The position numbers and the translations under genes are program-made. The notes below the pieces were generated by a model. It was not told the origin of the DNA, made no database searches, and saw only the letters and a program-made list of their open reading frames with translations. Below, piece after piece: positions 23,997-34,337 of a stretch of DNA of 64,000 nucleotides (position 1 is the stretch's first letter; each line of letters starts with the position of its first letter). The stretch lies in assembly GCA_016617785.1 (NCBI GenBank), contig JADILM010000003.1, positions 124,001-188,000 on the forward strand, written 5' to 3'. The DNA comes from Sporobolomyces roseus (taxonomy: Eukaryota; Basidiomycota; Microbotryomycetes; Sporidiobolales; Sporidiobolaceae).

Positions 23997-24655
23997 TTTG
24001 GTAGTTGATTGGTGTTGAGGGAAAGGTTGTGAGAATTCAGGGGAGAGGCAGTGGAGTTGGTCGACGGCTTATTAATCTAGTATTACTGCTGCACTTGATG
24101 ATCGAAAGTGTGAGCAATTGGAGTGGGCAGAAGGAGGGAAAGAAGGAAGTTCGGATTGAACCGCGGCTGCTTCCTCTCTCCCTTCCCTCAATACTCGGAG
24201 TCTTCATATCAGCTTGGTAAGTATCAAGAGCTGCTCAACTGGAGATATAGAAGCTGCAGGCCCGTCCCTAACCAAAGTTCGCTGTTCCTCGACCTCGAAT
24301 TTCGTTTCATCTCGGCTCGCTTCTCGCTCTCGCGTCAAGCTACGAGGAGGCCGACGTTAGTCTGGGGTATAGTACAACTGTAGTGGACGGGAGTATAGGG
24401 GGTCACACGGGGGCAATAAGCGAGTTGGAGAGATTGAGACGATGCTTCGATTGGTCGAAATCTGCTCAGATCAGGCTACCTGGGCCAGATGAGCGGGTCG
24501 AATTGTAAGAAACGCAATAGAGGTTGTCGTATTACCTTACCACTCGAGGCTCGGCGAAAATTGGGTTGGATCTGACTCTTCAACCTTTCGCAAACTTCAA
24601 AGCTGTCGCTGACAAGCGTCCTATTCTCCCTCGTTACAGCTTTCTATCCCTCGCC
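23997..24655. promoter_or_regulatory. Divergent promoter region
   Basis: Between the CMD-hydrolase fusion (-) and the EthD-like gene (+). No gene seen. A gggagtatagggggtcacac stretch sits at about 24388. Regulation might be shared, but no known operator was recognised. Confidence 0.45.
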
Positions 24656-25535
24656 ATGTCATCGCCTTCGTCACAATCCTCTCCAGGCTACCTTTGGGTT
24701 TTGAGCGATCCAGGAGAAGCCGCAACTCTCGAAGAATTCCAAGGTGAGCCCAATTTCACTCTGCGTTCCGTCGCTCGTTCAAGCACTCCGAATACAGTAT
24801 TGACATGTTCTTGAATAGACTGGTACGACAACGAACACGTGCCTCTTCGAATGGAACAGTACGAACTCTCCGTCCTTTCGAAACCTACGAAACGCTTCCA
24901 AAGACTTACCTCTCCCATCATTGTTCGCAGTATTCCCGAATTCCTCACCGGAGCCCGCTACGAAGCTTCCGACTCTCTCGAACCCCGCTGGTCAGCAGCC
25001 TACGATATCTCCTCTGTCGCGCTCTTCTCCGATCCCAAATACACTCGACTCCGAGCGAACCGATCACCTCGAGAAGGCGCTCTCGTCGTACGCTTGGGAG
25101 TACTCGATCGTCGTACGTGCGAAACACTCGGACAGACTTCAGATCCGATCGAAGCGAAAGAGGCCGCAAAGTTTGTCGTTACTATCGCTGGGAACGAAGA
25201 ACTGGGAGATGGCGAGCTGGAGGCGCTGAAAGGTGATGAGGGGTGGAGAAGGAGTAGTAAACACAAGGTCTACGATAGTTTGATCATTGGACATGGGAAA
25301 GAAGCGAAGAGCAACGTTGCTCCCAAGTTTGTCGTAGTTCATGGTAAAGCTCCCTCTCTCGTTCAACTTCCGATCTCTAGACATTGAAGCTGACGACCGG
25401 TTTGTCTGTGTAGAGCTCGATTCGGAAAAGTATGTCGACTCGCCAGACTTCAAGAAGGCTTGCGAAGGAAAGCATGAAGTTCGTCGATGGAAACTTTACA
25501 AAGCGACGCCCAATACCGCTTCTAAGGATGCATGA
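24656..25535 (+). CDS. EthD-like dimeric alpha-beta barrel protein
   Basis: Small cytosolic protein of the ferredoxin-like dimeric barrel type often annotated EthD; biochemical role not known. Signs: GYLWVLSDPGEAATLEEFQDWYDNEHVPLRM, the family's Y-x-x-E-H-x-P block near the start, and SIPEFLTGARYEA shortly after. A second repeat-like segment, KFVVVHELDSEKYVDSPDFK, suggests two ferredoxin-like halves, as in tandem EthD-like proteins. Three exons: 24656 to about 24743, about 24819-25342 and about 25414-25535; stop TGA 25533-25535. About 245 residues. Its divergent partner is the CMD-hydrolase fusion, so a shared catabolic role is possible but unproven. Confidence 0.75.
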
Positions 25536-25838
25536 GATCAGACCGGAGCGGGTCGTAGAATATGTTGTATCCTAGACTATGCATTGGAGGAAGGGTCATT
25601 CTACGTTACGAGCGTCACAGACCGTCGTCGTTTTCGCTACGCTCTTTATTATTTCGATGTGAAGTAGTCGGAGCTCGAGGGAAATGTTCTTAAGTGTCAT
25701 TCCAGCTTGAAACCAAGTATAAGTGAATCATGAAACGAGAATAGAAACTGAGTGTTTCGTCTCAGACTGCGACAAGTCCAACGAACTTCTAGCTTCTTTC
25801 GTTTCTCCACTTGCCACCTCCCGACTCGACTCAACCTA
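25536..25838. promoter_or_regulatory. Intergenic region before the inhibitor gene
   Basis: 3' end of the EthD-like gene and promoter/leader of the next gene. A TATA-like tataag at 25719 is followed by a C/T-rich leader up to the ATG at 25839. No gene. Confidence 0.4.
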
Positions 25839-26679
25839 ATGCGCTCATTCTCTCTACTATTCTCCATCGCACTAGTCTACATCACTTTAGTCGTTACTCT
25901 CGCTCTCGCTGAGCCAGTTCCGATCCAACGCAAACTCCCTCAAAAATTGATCCGAGAAAGGTCGAATGGAGAACGGGTCGGAATCGCGTTTGGTAGACCT
26001 GGGGATGGATATATTAATCAGGGCAAAGGGAGTGTAGCCAAAGTGAATGAAGCGAGTAAGAAAGGAGATGCAGCGTTGAATGAGGATGGAACTAGCAATT
26101 ACGTGAGTCTCCTGCTCCTCCTACTCCTAATACCCTCCTGCGTATCTGAAGTGATGGATGAGAGCTGGTCGCTGGCCCGTGAGCCGGTCGAAGCAGCTGT
26201 CGTCGACTAGTTCGCTTCTTTTGTTCCCTCGCTGACTTCTGCTCTTCCTTTTTACAGCTCGTTACCCTTGAAAGAACAGTATCGAATACAGTCAAAGATA
26301 AAATTCTCGATGTGCTGCTGAGAAGTGGAGCCGTCGTCAAGCAAACTTATGATTATCGAGTGAGCCTTCGTTACTTCCTCTCTCTGTTCCCTCTCCTCTG
26401 GTTCCTCCCCTTCCTCCTCAGCCTGACGAGGCGTCCAATTCGATGACGCGACGACGCTACCTCGTCGAAACGGCGGCTCACGAAGCACAACATCGAAAGC
26501 TTCTCAGGGAGAACGAATACTGACTCTTCTTTCTCTCTCAACTGTTGCAGGTGTTCAAAGGGATTCTGTTCACGATTCCAGCAACATCAGATAAAGGACT
26601 CGAGTCATGGCAGCAGTCTCTAGGGAAGCAGGAAGGGGTGAAATACGTCGAAGAGGATAGTGTCGTCAAGATACAGTGA
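25839..26679 (+). CDS. Secreted proteinase inhibitor I9-like protein (subtilisin propeptide fold, no protease domain)
   Basis: Predicted to bind subtilisin-family proteases like fungal PBI2/I9 inhibitors. Signal peptide at residues 1-24 (MRSFSLLFSIALVYITLVVTLALA) followed by a KLPQKLIRER spacer with a possible dibasic cleavage. The I9 domain spans NYLVTLERTVSNTVKDKIL, DVLLRSGAVVKQTYDYR and VFKGILFTIPA...VKYVEEDSVVKIQ. Three exons: 25839-26101, 26258-26359 and 26551-26679. The introns (156 and 191 nt) are long for this locus. No catalytic Asp/His/Ser protease domain follows, so this is a stand-alone inhibitor. An alternative exon at 26422-26523 is open in phase and ends in its own TGA. Yeast PBI2 is cytosolic/vacuolar; here the signal peptide argues for secretion. 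Confidence 0.85.
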
Positions 26680-27229
26680 AAGATTTCTTCGTATCTGCAT
26701 CGAATCAGTTCCTTTTCGGTTTTGTATATAGTCATTGGTACCCTCTCGTACCTTGTCGGGTTGTCGTAACATGTCAATTCATCAGTGATATCTGTACGGA
26801 CGAGTGTTGCGAAGAGAGGAGTCTTTTTTTGTCTTTTGTCCTACCTCGATCGGTCTTTTTTCTTTCGCGCTACAAAGAGAGTTGTATGCTACGGCCTACG
26901 TAGCTATTGGGCTCCTGAGTAAGGATGTTGGAAGTTTGTTGTATTTTTCGAACCCCAGATGAATTTGGAAAAAACGGTTTCCAAGTTTGTTGGCCACCAA
27001 ATTCTCTCCTCTCCTCCCATCCACAGTCACTCAGTCTCTCCCCCTAGCGGTCTATCCATCACCTGCAGTCCTCTCCATTCCCTCTCTACCTCCTCCTTCA
27101 TTTACTGCGCCCTCTTGCAACTCGTTCGAGCACTCGACCCCTCTCTTCTCTTCTCCTCTCTCCCCTCGACCTCTAGCCTTGACAAAGATGCGTTCATCTA
27201 CATCAACACGGTCTACTCAACCTAGATCA
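26680..27229. promoter_or_regulatory. Promoter region of the GH26-like gene
   Basis: 550 bases with T-rich 26820-26870 and a strongly C/T-rich leader at 27000-27180. An in-frame upstream ATG at 27188 would add 14 residues before the signal peptide; I prefer the ATG at 27230. Confidence 0.5.
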
Positions 27230-29507
27230 ATGAGATCTATCGCTTCAATCGCTGCCGTAGCTTCATTAGCCGTGTTAGGAGGAGTTACAACAACGCGTGC
27301 AGCTCCCGCCGAACCTCAAGGGAATCAAGTAATGTTGGGATTCTGGTTCGATTCTGCTGATCGTAAGTCATACTCCTATCCCTACTTTGAATGCACTGTC
27401 TCTCTCGAAGGAGTGTGAGGGAGACTTGGCGCGAATACCGAACGAATCAATTCTTTCAACTTTGAATCACACAAGATCGAACACCCTACGACTACATCCA
27501 GCCATTCACAGCACTCAACCGATCACCTAGCAACTCGATCCTCGTCGATGATCGCGCAAAGAGCGAAGAAACTCACCTTCGAAGCGAACCAAGCGAGGGA
27601 ATTCACATTAGGGAAAAGTTGCAGTCGGGCATCGGATTACTTGGGAGAATCGCGATGATAGAAGTATACAGGGATATTTGGTTGAGATGGTGAAAGGAAG
27701 AAGGAGAGCGGATTGCAGAGTCGAGGTGATGGGAAATTTAGGCAGCTTTTACGAGACACCGCCTTTTCGCTCAACAAAACGAACTACTCTTTCGCTTGTC
27801 CAGACTGAACTGACCCCATCTCTGATCGTCAAAACAGCTTATCACGACAGTCCTAGTATCATCAATCAGAAACTAGGATACAACGTTCCCGTTTTCCAAA
27901 TGGCTCAAGCGATTCCTTTACCAAGGTACAACTATACGACTGGTGCTGGTGGACCCGCTCCTGAGAACGTACGTCTCTCCATGCTTCCTCATCCATTTTC
28001 GAGACTAGGACTGACGAGAATCATCTCGACTTCCGACAGCAAATCGAACGATCTTCGACAGACGCTCACGTTTTCCTGACGGTTTACCCTGTCGACGGAT
28101 TCCAAACAGTGGCAGAATCAGACTTCACTGCTCTCGGTCAACAAATTCTCGATTGTACGTTCCACCTCCCAACCGATCTTTCGCTCGAAAACTAATCTCG
28201 AATCGTTCTCGAATTGTTCAGATCAAACGAACCTGAATCGAACAGTCTTCCTTCGTTACGCTCCTGAGATGCAAGGAAAGTGGATGCAATACGGTCAACA
28301 ACCTACAGCATTCCGAGCAAGTTGGACACAGATGTACAACTCGGTGAAAGCGGTCGCTCCTGAAACTATCATGGTTTGGGCTCCCAACACTCCTCAAAAG
28401 TTCGTCCCCTTCACCTTGACTTCTGCTCGAAAACGAGACTGACAGTTTCGTGTATCGACTTTAGCTACCCTTACGGTCAAACACAAGATTTCACTACCCT
28501 TTCAGCTGCCGATCAAACTCTTCTCGATACCAACAACAACGGTGTATTAGATGCCGGAGATGACGCTTTCTCTCCTTACTACCCTGGAGATGACGTTGTC
28601 GACTGGATCGGTCTTTCAATCTGTACGCACAAATCCCGTCTCTCGCTTACTTTCGATTGAAACTGATCTCGTCGATCCACCTCGTCGATAGACTACAAAG
28701 GAGCTTACGTCAACGGTGCGACCGCGGATACAACCAACTCAGTACAAGATAGTGGATACTGTGCGCTCGCTATCAACGGAACCAACCCTGGAGACAACGC
28801 AGATATCACTCCTTGGTACGAGAACTACTGCGAGACTAAGCCCGACAAGGCTTGTATGGTACGTCTACCTCTTTTCTGCTCCCTCTGTTGCGCGACTCGA
28901 GCTGACTCGAGCGTTCGATCGATGGTTCGTAGTTCGCCGAAGCTGGTGCCGCCTACCACGTCAACGATGCTGGAACTGCCGATCAAGCTACTCTTCAACA
29001 AGCATGGTGAGTCCTCGATTCAGTCGAGATTGTGGAACGAGAAACTGAACTTTAGATTGTCATACTCACAGGTTGAAGGATTGCGTTGTCAACGACACCA
29101 TGCTCGACCAATACCCTCGAATCAAGCTCATCATGCAATTCGAGTACGAAAAGGTTGAAACCGCCAACAACGGACAACCCGATCTCCGTGATTACCGATT
29201 GACCAACACTACCGCCGTCGTTGACGAACTCCGACTCGACCTCGCCTCGATCGGTGATCGATTCACCTGGGCTCAATCTCGAGCGATCCCTACTTCCATC
29301 TCTTCGGCTGGTGCACCCGCAGCGACCAACTCTGATGGATCCTCGATTCAATACGCTATCACCGCCACGACTCGAGCGAAACCTACTGGATTCCCCTCGC
29401 TGTTCGGAACCACTTCGGATGGAACTCAACGGGCAGAGTTCATCGAATTGGGTGTTATGGTTGCTGCTGGTATCTTCGGTGCTGGATGGGTTATGAGGAG
29501 TCTGTAA
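27230..29507 (+). CDS. GH26-like glycosidase with C-terminal hydrophobic anchor
   Basis: Extracellular glycoside hydrolase resembling family 26 (beta-mannanase type). Signal peptide MRSIASIAAVASLAVLGG (ATG at 27230). Exon 1 ends at 27361 and the next clear exon starts near 27839 (YHDSPSIINQKLGYN), leaving a 477-nt intron. Family signs: VFQMAQAIPLPRYNYTTGAG, VFLTVYP, FLRYAPEMQGKW with the likely acid/base Glu, MVWAPN and AEAGAAY with the likely nucleophile Glu. About eight exons in all. The C-terminus (FIELGVMVAAGIFGAGWVMRSL) is a hydrophobic tail with a Ser/Gly-rich approach, compatible with a GPI anchor. Stop TAA 29505-29507. Substrate is inferred, and other GH26-like specificities cannot be excluded. 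Confidence 0.85.
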
Positions 29508-30243
29508 ATGGAGAATCGAACGATGGTGCTTTACTTCTCAGCGTGTTTTGGTGAGGAAGGGGGAGGGAGGGAGAAGAGGAGCAACACGGGGATTGCTCCG
29601 GCAGCGGATAGACTTGAGATGGGCACAAGGGATCAAGAGTCTCCTCCTCTTCCGTCCACGACTCCCATTTTCGCCCTTCGACCTTTTTTTACATACATAC
29701 ATTCCTTTCCTCTTTCTTCATCTCCCCCCTCTCTACCCACTACACTCAAAGATAACGGACATTCATATCCTTCTACTACTTACTACTCACCTTTACAACT
29801 ACTGTTTACTCCTGCCCTTATTCTTCGACTGTTCCCTCTCTCACTCTCTCGCATCTTTCCTTCTAACGCATTGTCTCCCTTTTCACGCCCCCCGCTTTTG
29901 CTCTTCTCGTGCCTTTTAGCTCTCTCTCTCTCTGATGGACAATAAACCTCTATACCCCAGCTTCTCTTTTTACTCGCCTTTTCCCTCCTCTTGTTCATTT
30001 CTACTACTACTGCTCCTCCTCCTCCCTCTACAGTTTTCTGGTTTTTCTTATACACTGTGTGCGATTTTACATGCTTCTCCTCATATTCGTTCGCTTTGTG
30101 GGCTCGCGAGAACCGAGAGAAGACAGCAGTTCGATTCGGGGAAAGCTAGGTAATGATGTTTCTGCGTTGCGTGCGAACAAAATTTGCTGTTTTGCGAGGA
30201 TCAAGGAGAAGTACAAAGTATATACAATGGAGAGGCGTCTGAT
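29508..30243. other. Long pyrimidine-rich 3' intergenic region
   Basis: Between the convergent GH26-like and isochorismatase genes. The segment 29640-30060 is almost pure C/T with short A interruptions. Open frames inside it are composition artefacts. No RNA gene recognised. Confidence 0.6.
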
Positions 30244-31432
30244 CTAGAACCCTCTGCCAGCGATCAAGTCGTTGAGGGCTTCCTTCGTGGGTTCTTTCGT
30301 TTCTTTCACGAGGCCGACGAGCGAACGGAAAGCTGGGTGTTTAGCGTCGTCTATATATTCGATACGAATCGCCGAGTCAGCTTTCGGCTCGTGAGATCCG
30401 AGAGGTGCTGAAACGTACGGATAAGTTGGAAGAGAGCGGATTCACTCGTCGTTACCATGGCACCAGCATCTCGCATTCTCTGCACGCATGCAAGCTTGCG
30501 AGATCAGCTGACGAGTAATGAGCTTGAGGTAATATGAACTTACCTTAAGTGCGATTCCTACTTCATCGCCGTTACAAGACGAAACTCCATCTGCCAAAAC
30601 GTGAACGTCGATTCCCTTGTCCAGGCAGTCGAGCGCAGTCTGTAGAACACAGACGTGTGACTGTATAGGACGAGATCCATCATGAGAAGATTCTTCAAGC
30701 GGAACAGGAGGAAATCAACGACTGACCTCGATTCCGAAAAGAACGACAGATTCCGTCTTCCACTTCTCCAACTGATCTTCAACTTGCGGTACCATCATAC
30801 TGAACAGCGTCTTCTCCAGCGGACTCCAATCGGGGTGCAGATGAGGCGGTAAGGTTGAAAAAGGAAGAGGAACGGTGGATCCGAGAGCTATTAAAGCGGT
30901 AGGATTTCCATCGGCGACGGGAAAGGGAAGAGCTGGCAAACGGGATCAGTTCGTCGCATTAGTACGTCGGTATAGAGGGGTGGGAGGAGAGAGAAGGGAG
31001 CGAACGAACCTTGTGGTCTTTGTTCCGTTGCGATTACTGGCACATTAAGAATCGCAGCTGCTCGAATCTGTGGACGGGGCGGTTCAGCCACGTAGAGAAC
31101 GTCGAGTATAGGATGATGCTCGTACCATCTTGTCTGCTATAGCCATGACTGAGTGGTAAGAATGAATGTGGAATCGAAATCGTTCTTGCTGTTGTTGCGA
31201 GCGATGAGGACGTTAGCTGACTTGCCTCGACTCGATATAGATTCGCTCTAGTTATCCCTCAACAGATCTAGCAACCTAGACTTACGATATCACAACATAG
31301 GAAAGCGGTCTAGAGAGGAAGAGAAATTCAAGATCAGGGGCTCATTCCAAGTTGAGCGAAGAGAGCAGCGGGGAAAGAACTCACCTTGCTAGGGATCAAG
31401 CGAGCTACTTTGCGAGCTATAGCATGAGACAT
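30244..31432 (-). CDS. Isochorismatase-fold cysteine hydrolase
   Basis: Member of the isochorismatase/nicotinamidase superfamily, closest in layout to the ISOC1/ISOC2 group; substrate unknown. Reconstructed from about seven exons: MSHAIARKVARLIPSK, TAFLCCDI then QERFRFHIHSYHS (catalytic Asp in CDI), IRAAAILNVPVIATEQ, the Lys in PLEKTLFSM, and GIESHVCVLQTALDCLDKG with the nucleophile Cys. All three catalytic positions are present. It ends ALNDLIAGRGF with TAG at 30244-30246. ATG at 31432. Divergent from Nudix copy 2, 257 bases apart. Around 220 residues, normal for the family. Confidence 0.9.
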
Positions 31433-31689
31433 CTTGAGTATTGTCGAGCGAGAGTGAGTGGATGAAGGGATCTTGGACTTCACCAAAAATTCCGATCCCT
31501 GAGCGCGCGAATTTCAGCGCGAAGGTCCGTCATTTCCTCGATCAATCAACTCTTTCTTTCCTCCTATTCACTTCTTCGCTTCGTATCTCGTTTTGAGCTT
31601 GAATCCTGTTTTGACTCTGCTCCTCGCGAAACCTCGACTCTGCATCCATCGTTTCCCTTTACATTAATTCTCCGCGAAGTTTGCTCGCA
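31433..31689. promoter_or_regulatory. Short divergent promoter, isochorismatase (-) / Nudix copy 2 (+)
   Basis: 257 bases separate the two ATGs. It shows gagcgcgcgaatttcagcgcg, a GCGC-containing near-palindrome, at about 31501-31521. Both genes may be co-controlled; no known element was identified. The sequence does not match the region upstream of Nudix copy 1. Confidence 0.45.
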
Positions 31690-32588
31690 ATGTCGAAATC
31701 GACTCTACCAGTCGTGAAACCGTACGGAGGAGGTCAGGCAAAGATTCGTAACGTCGAGCCCACGGAGGAAGGGAAAGTGAGTTCAAATGTCCCCTCCACC
31801 TGCTCCCTGATCTTTGCGATTCCAGTCATTGACGAAATTTGATCTCTCGCTACTAGTGGATCGAATTGCAAAAGATCGACTGGACAGACGAAGATGGCAA
31901 AGATCGAGTATGGGAAATGGCAGCGAGAAAGACGACGAGCGAAGGAGGAATCGATGCCGTCGTAATCGCTGCTCTCCTCAAACATCCCAATCGACCCATC
32001 TCGATTCTCATGTAGTTTGCTCTCTTCTCTCCCTTTCATGTGTCCAAGACACTCACATCGTCTTCACTTGACAGCATCCTTCAATACCGCCCCCCAATTC
32101 GATCGATCTGCGTTGAACTCCCCGCTGGATTGATCGACAAGGGAGAATCTCCTGAAACTTCTGCTCTTCGTGAATTGTATGAAGAGACTGGATACGGAGG
32201 AGACGCGTTCGAAGGAAGGGTGAAAGTCGTTGAATTGGGAGGAACCGTCGTCAGCGATCCTGGTGAGCTTTCGAGTTTCTCTTTCGCTTTCGATCTCGTT
32301 CGACGTTCGTGCTGACTCTCTCTAGGTCCCTCGATCGTTGCTTCTCAACCAGGCATGTCAAACGCGAACATGGTACTCGCGACTCTCGAAGTCGAACTCA
32401 AAGAAGGAGAAGAGGAACCGAAAGCGCATCTCGACGAAGGAGAACATATCGAAGTTCGAGTAACGCCCCTCAAGGATCTTTATCGGCATCTCCAAGCATA
32501 TGAGGAATTAGGATACGTCGTAGATATCTATGCGCACCATTTTGCAGCGGGAATCGAAATTGCGAAACGAATAGGAATCGAATTTTGA
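31690..32588 (+). CDS. Nudix hydrolase, ADP-ribose pyrophosphatase type (copy 2)
   Basis: Paralogue of the gene at 5845-6742, in the opposite orientation. ATG at 31690 (MSKSTLPVVKPYGGGQAK...). Four exons with introns at the same places, stop TGA 32586-32588. The Nudix box is identical in protein sequence to copy 1 (GLIDKGE...REL-YEETGY). Exon 2 and the 3' half of intron 1 are nearly identical in DNA to copy 1. The first exon and the last 40 codons are clearly diverged (KDLYRHLQAYEELGYVVDIY versus KDLYQHLEAYEKMGYVVDAR). Expected to hydrolyse ADP-ribose or a related substrate, as copy 1. Whether the two differ in substrate or expression cannot be told from sequence. Confidence 0.9.
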
Positions 32589-32761
32589 ACACAGAACCCG
32601 AGACCTGGATTCGCTTGCTTTGACTCTCTTGACCCTCGAGAGATGTTCGATCAGCCCTCAGCGGAAACAAAGTATTTTGCGAAATCTGAGAGAAATGCGA
32701 AAGCGAAAAAAAAGAAGATAGGAGTTCGCTTATTCCAACCTAAACAAACCCACGAAAACCT

Positions 32762-34133
32762 ATGGCCAGTACCGCTACACCATCAGCTGAGACTACAGCG
32801 GTCACTGTGACTGGTGAACAGATTGCGAAACCCTTCAGATCTGCTATTCAGAACACTACTTCATCGCTCTCTCCTCGACCAAAACTCGTTGGAATCCTCG
32901 CAAACTCGAACGCACCTTCAAGAGCATACGCTTCATGGACCGCGAAAGCGTGTGAAGCAGTAGGAATCGAATACGAGTTGAGGGAGGTTGGAATAGTGAA
33001 AGAAGGGAAAGAGGAAGGAACCGCAGAACAGGGTGAAGTAGAAGAAGCTATCTTGGGAGCGAATGAAGATGATTCAACAAACGGAATCATGGTCTACTAC
33101 CCTATCTTCGGTCCAAGACAAGATGGTTACCTTCAACAAGCAGTTTCACCTCTCAAAGATGTCGAAGGTCTAAACTTCACCTGGTACGTTCCTATCACCT
33201 CTGAACATGACGAGATGACAGGAAGCTCATGTAGAAGTGAATTTCGAACGGACAGGCTCTTCTCTCTGTACCACAACATTCGATTCCTCGACCCTCGCAA
33301 ACTCGCACTCGCAGCTCAAGTTCTCACTCCTTCCCCTTCCCCTGCCGCTTCCGCTCCCGTACCTACTCAATCGACTACTCAACCTACTCCTTCATCCTCT
33401 GCCGAATCCGCTCCTCCCGGTCTTGTCAAAGCTATCCTCCCTTGTACTCCTCTCGCAATCGTCAAAACTCTCGAACATTGTCAAGTTTACAGCCCTCTTC
33501 GCCCTTATGGTTCTCGAGCATTTGGTCGTACCATCACCGTTATCAACCGATCCGAAGTCGTAGGACGACCTCTCGCTGCTTTGTTGGCAAACGATGGAGC
33601 GAGAGTTTTCAGTGTCGATTTGGATGGTGTGCAAGAGTTCAACAGGAGGAAACCGGCTCAAGTCAAGGAAGGAGAAGAAGGAACCAACAAACCTAGCTTC
33701 CACCCGTATCACACTGTCAAGAAATCCGATATCACCCTCGAAGAGTGCTTGAGAATCAGCGATGTCGTGATTGGAGGTGTACGTTTTCTCTCGTTTCCTA
33801 CATACTTTTGCACCCGTACTTACTTTGCCGTGATTTCTCTACAGGTGCCATCGAAGGCTTACAAGATTCCGACTGCACAATTGAAGGAAGGAGTAGTAGC
33901 TATTAACTTCTCGGAATCCAAGAACTTCGAGGCAGATGTCAAGGACAAGGTACGTCGTCAACTTCTCTCACAACGTCGATGTCGATCGCTGATGCGCATC
34001 GTTTCTGCTTCAGGCCTCGATCTACTGTCCTGGTATCGGAAAAGCGACGATCGTTTTGCTGCAACGAAATCTGCTGAGGTTGAGAGACTATCAAGTGGCT
34101 CTCAGGAATGGAGGAATTGGTGAATCGGCATAG
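32762..34133 (+). CDS. MTD1: NAD-dependent 5,10-methylenetetrahydrofolate dehydrogenase
   Basis: Monofunctional cytosolic one-carbon enzyme oxidising methylene-THF to methenyl-THF with NAD+. Signs: VGILANSNAPSRAYASWTAKACE, GIMVYYPIFG, DVEGLNF, ILPCTPLAIVKTLE, TITVINRSEVVGRPLAALLANDGARVFSVDLDG (nucleotide-binding) and the C-terminal CPGIGKATIVLLQRNLLRL. Introns at about 33184-33257, 33779-33844 and 33950-34015; the joins keep frame (TG|G, then in-phase ones). Stop TAG 34131-34133. About 40 residues of Ser/Pro/Thr/Ala-rich sequence (near 33320-33420) are inserted before ILPCTP, where yeast MTD1 has a short loop. No intron fits there. Confidence 0.94.
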
Positions 34134-34337
34134 ATGGAGCTCAGCGTGAACCTGTAGAACAACGGCGGCTATCTTAGAAATGTATCGCCTATTCCATTTC
34201 TCTTTGACCTGATCTTCGGCTTGCAGAGATTGTCGTAGATCTCGCTCGTGTTCGACGCTCAAACAAGCGACTGAACAGTAGACATGCTTGACAAAGGAAA
34301 ACATAGATGGAACTGCGAATTATGTACGATCTAAGCT

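Noticed and set aside
29548..29945. Plus ORFs in the CT-rich interval after the GH26-like gene
   Set aside because: Leucine/Ser/Phe-rich by composition only.
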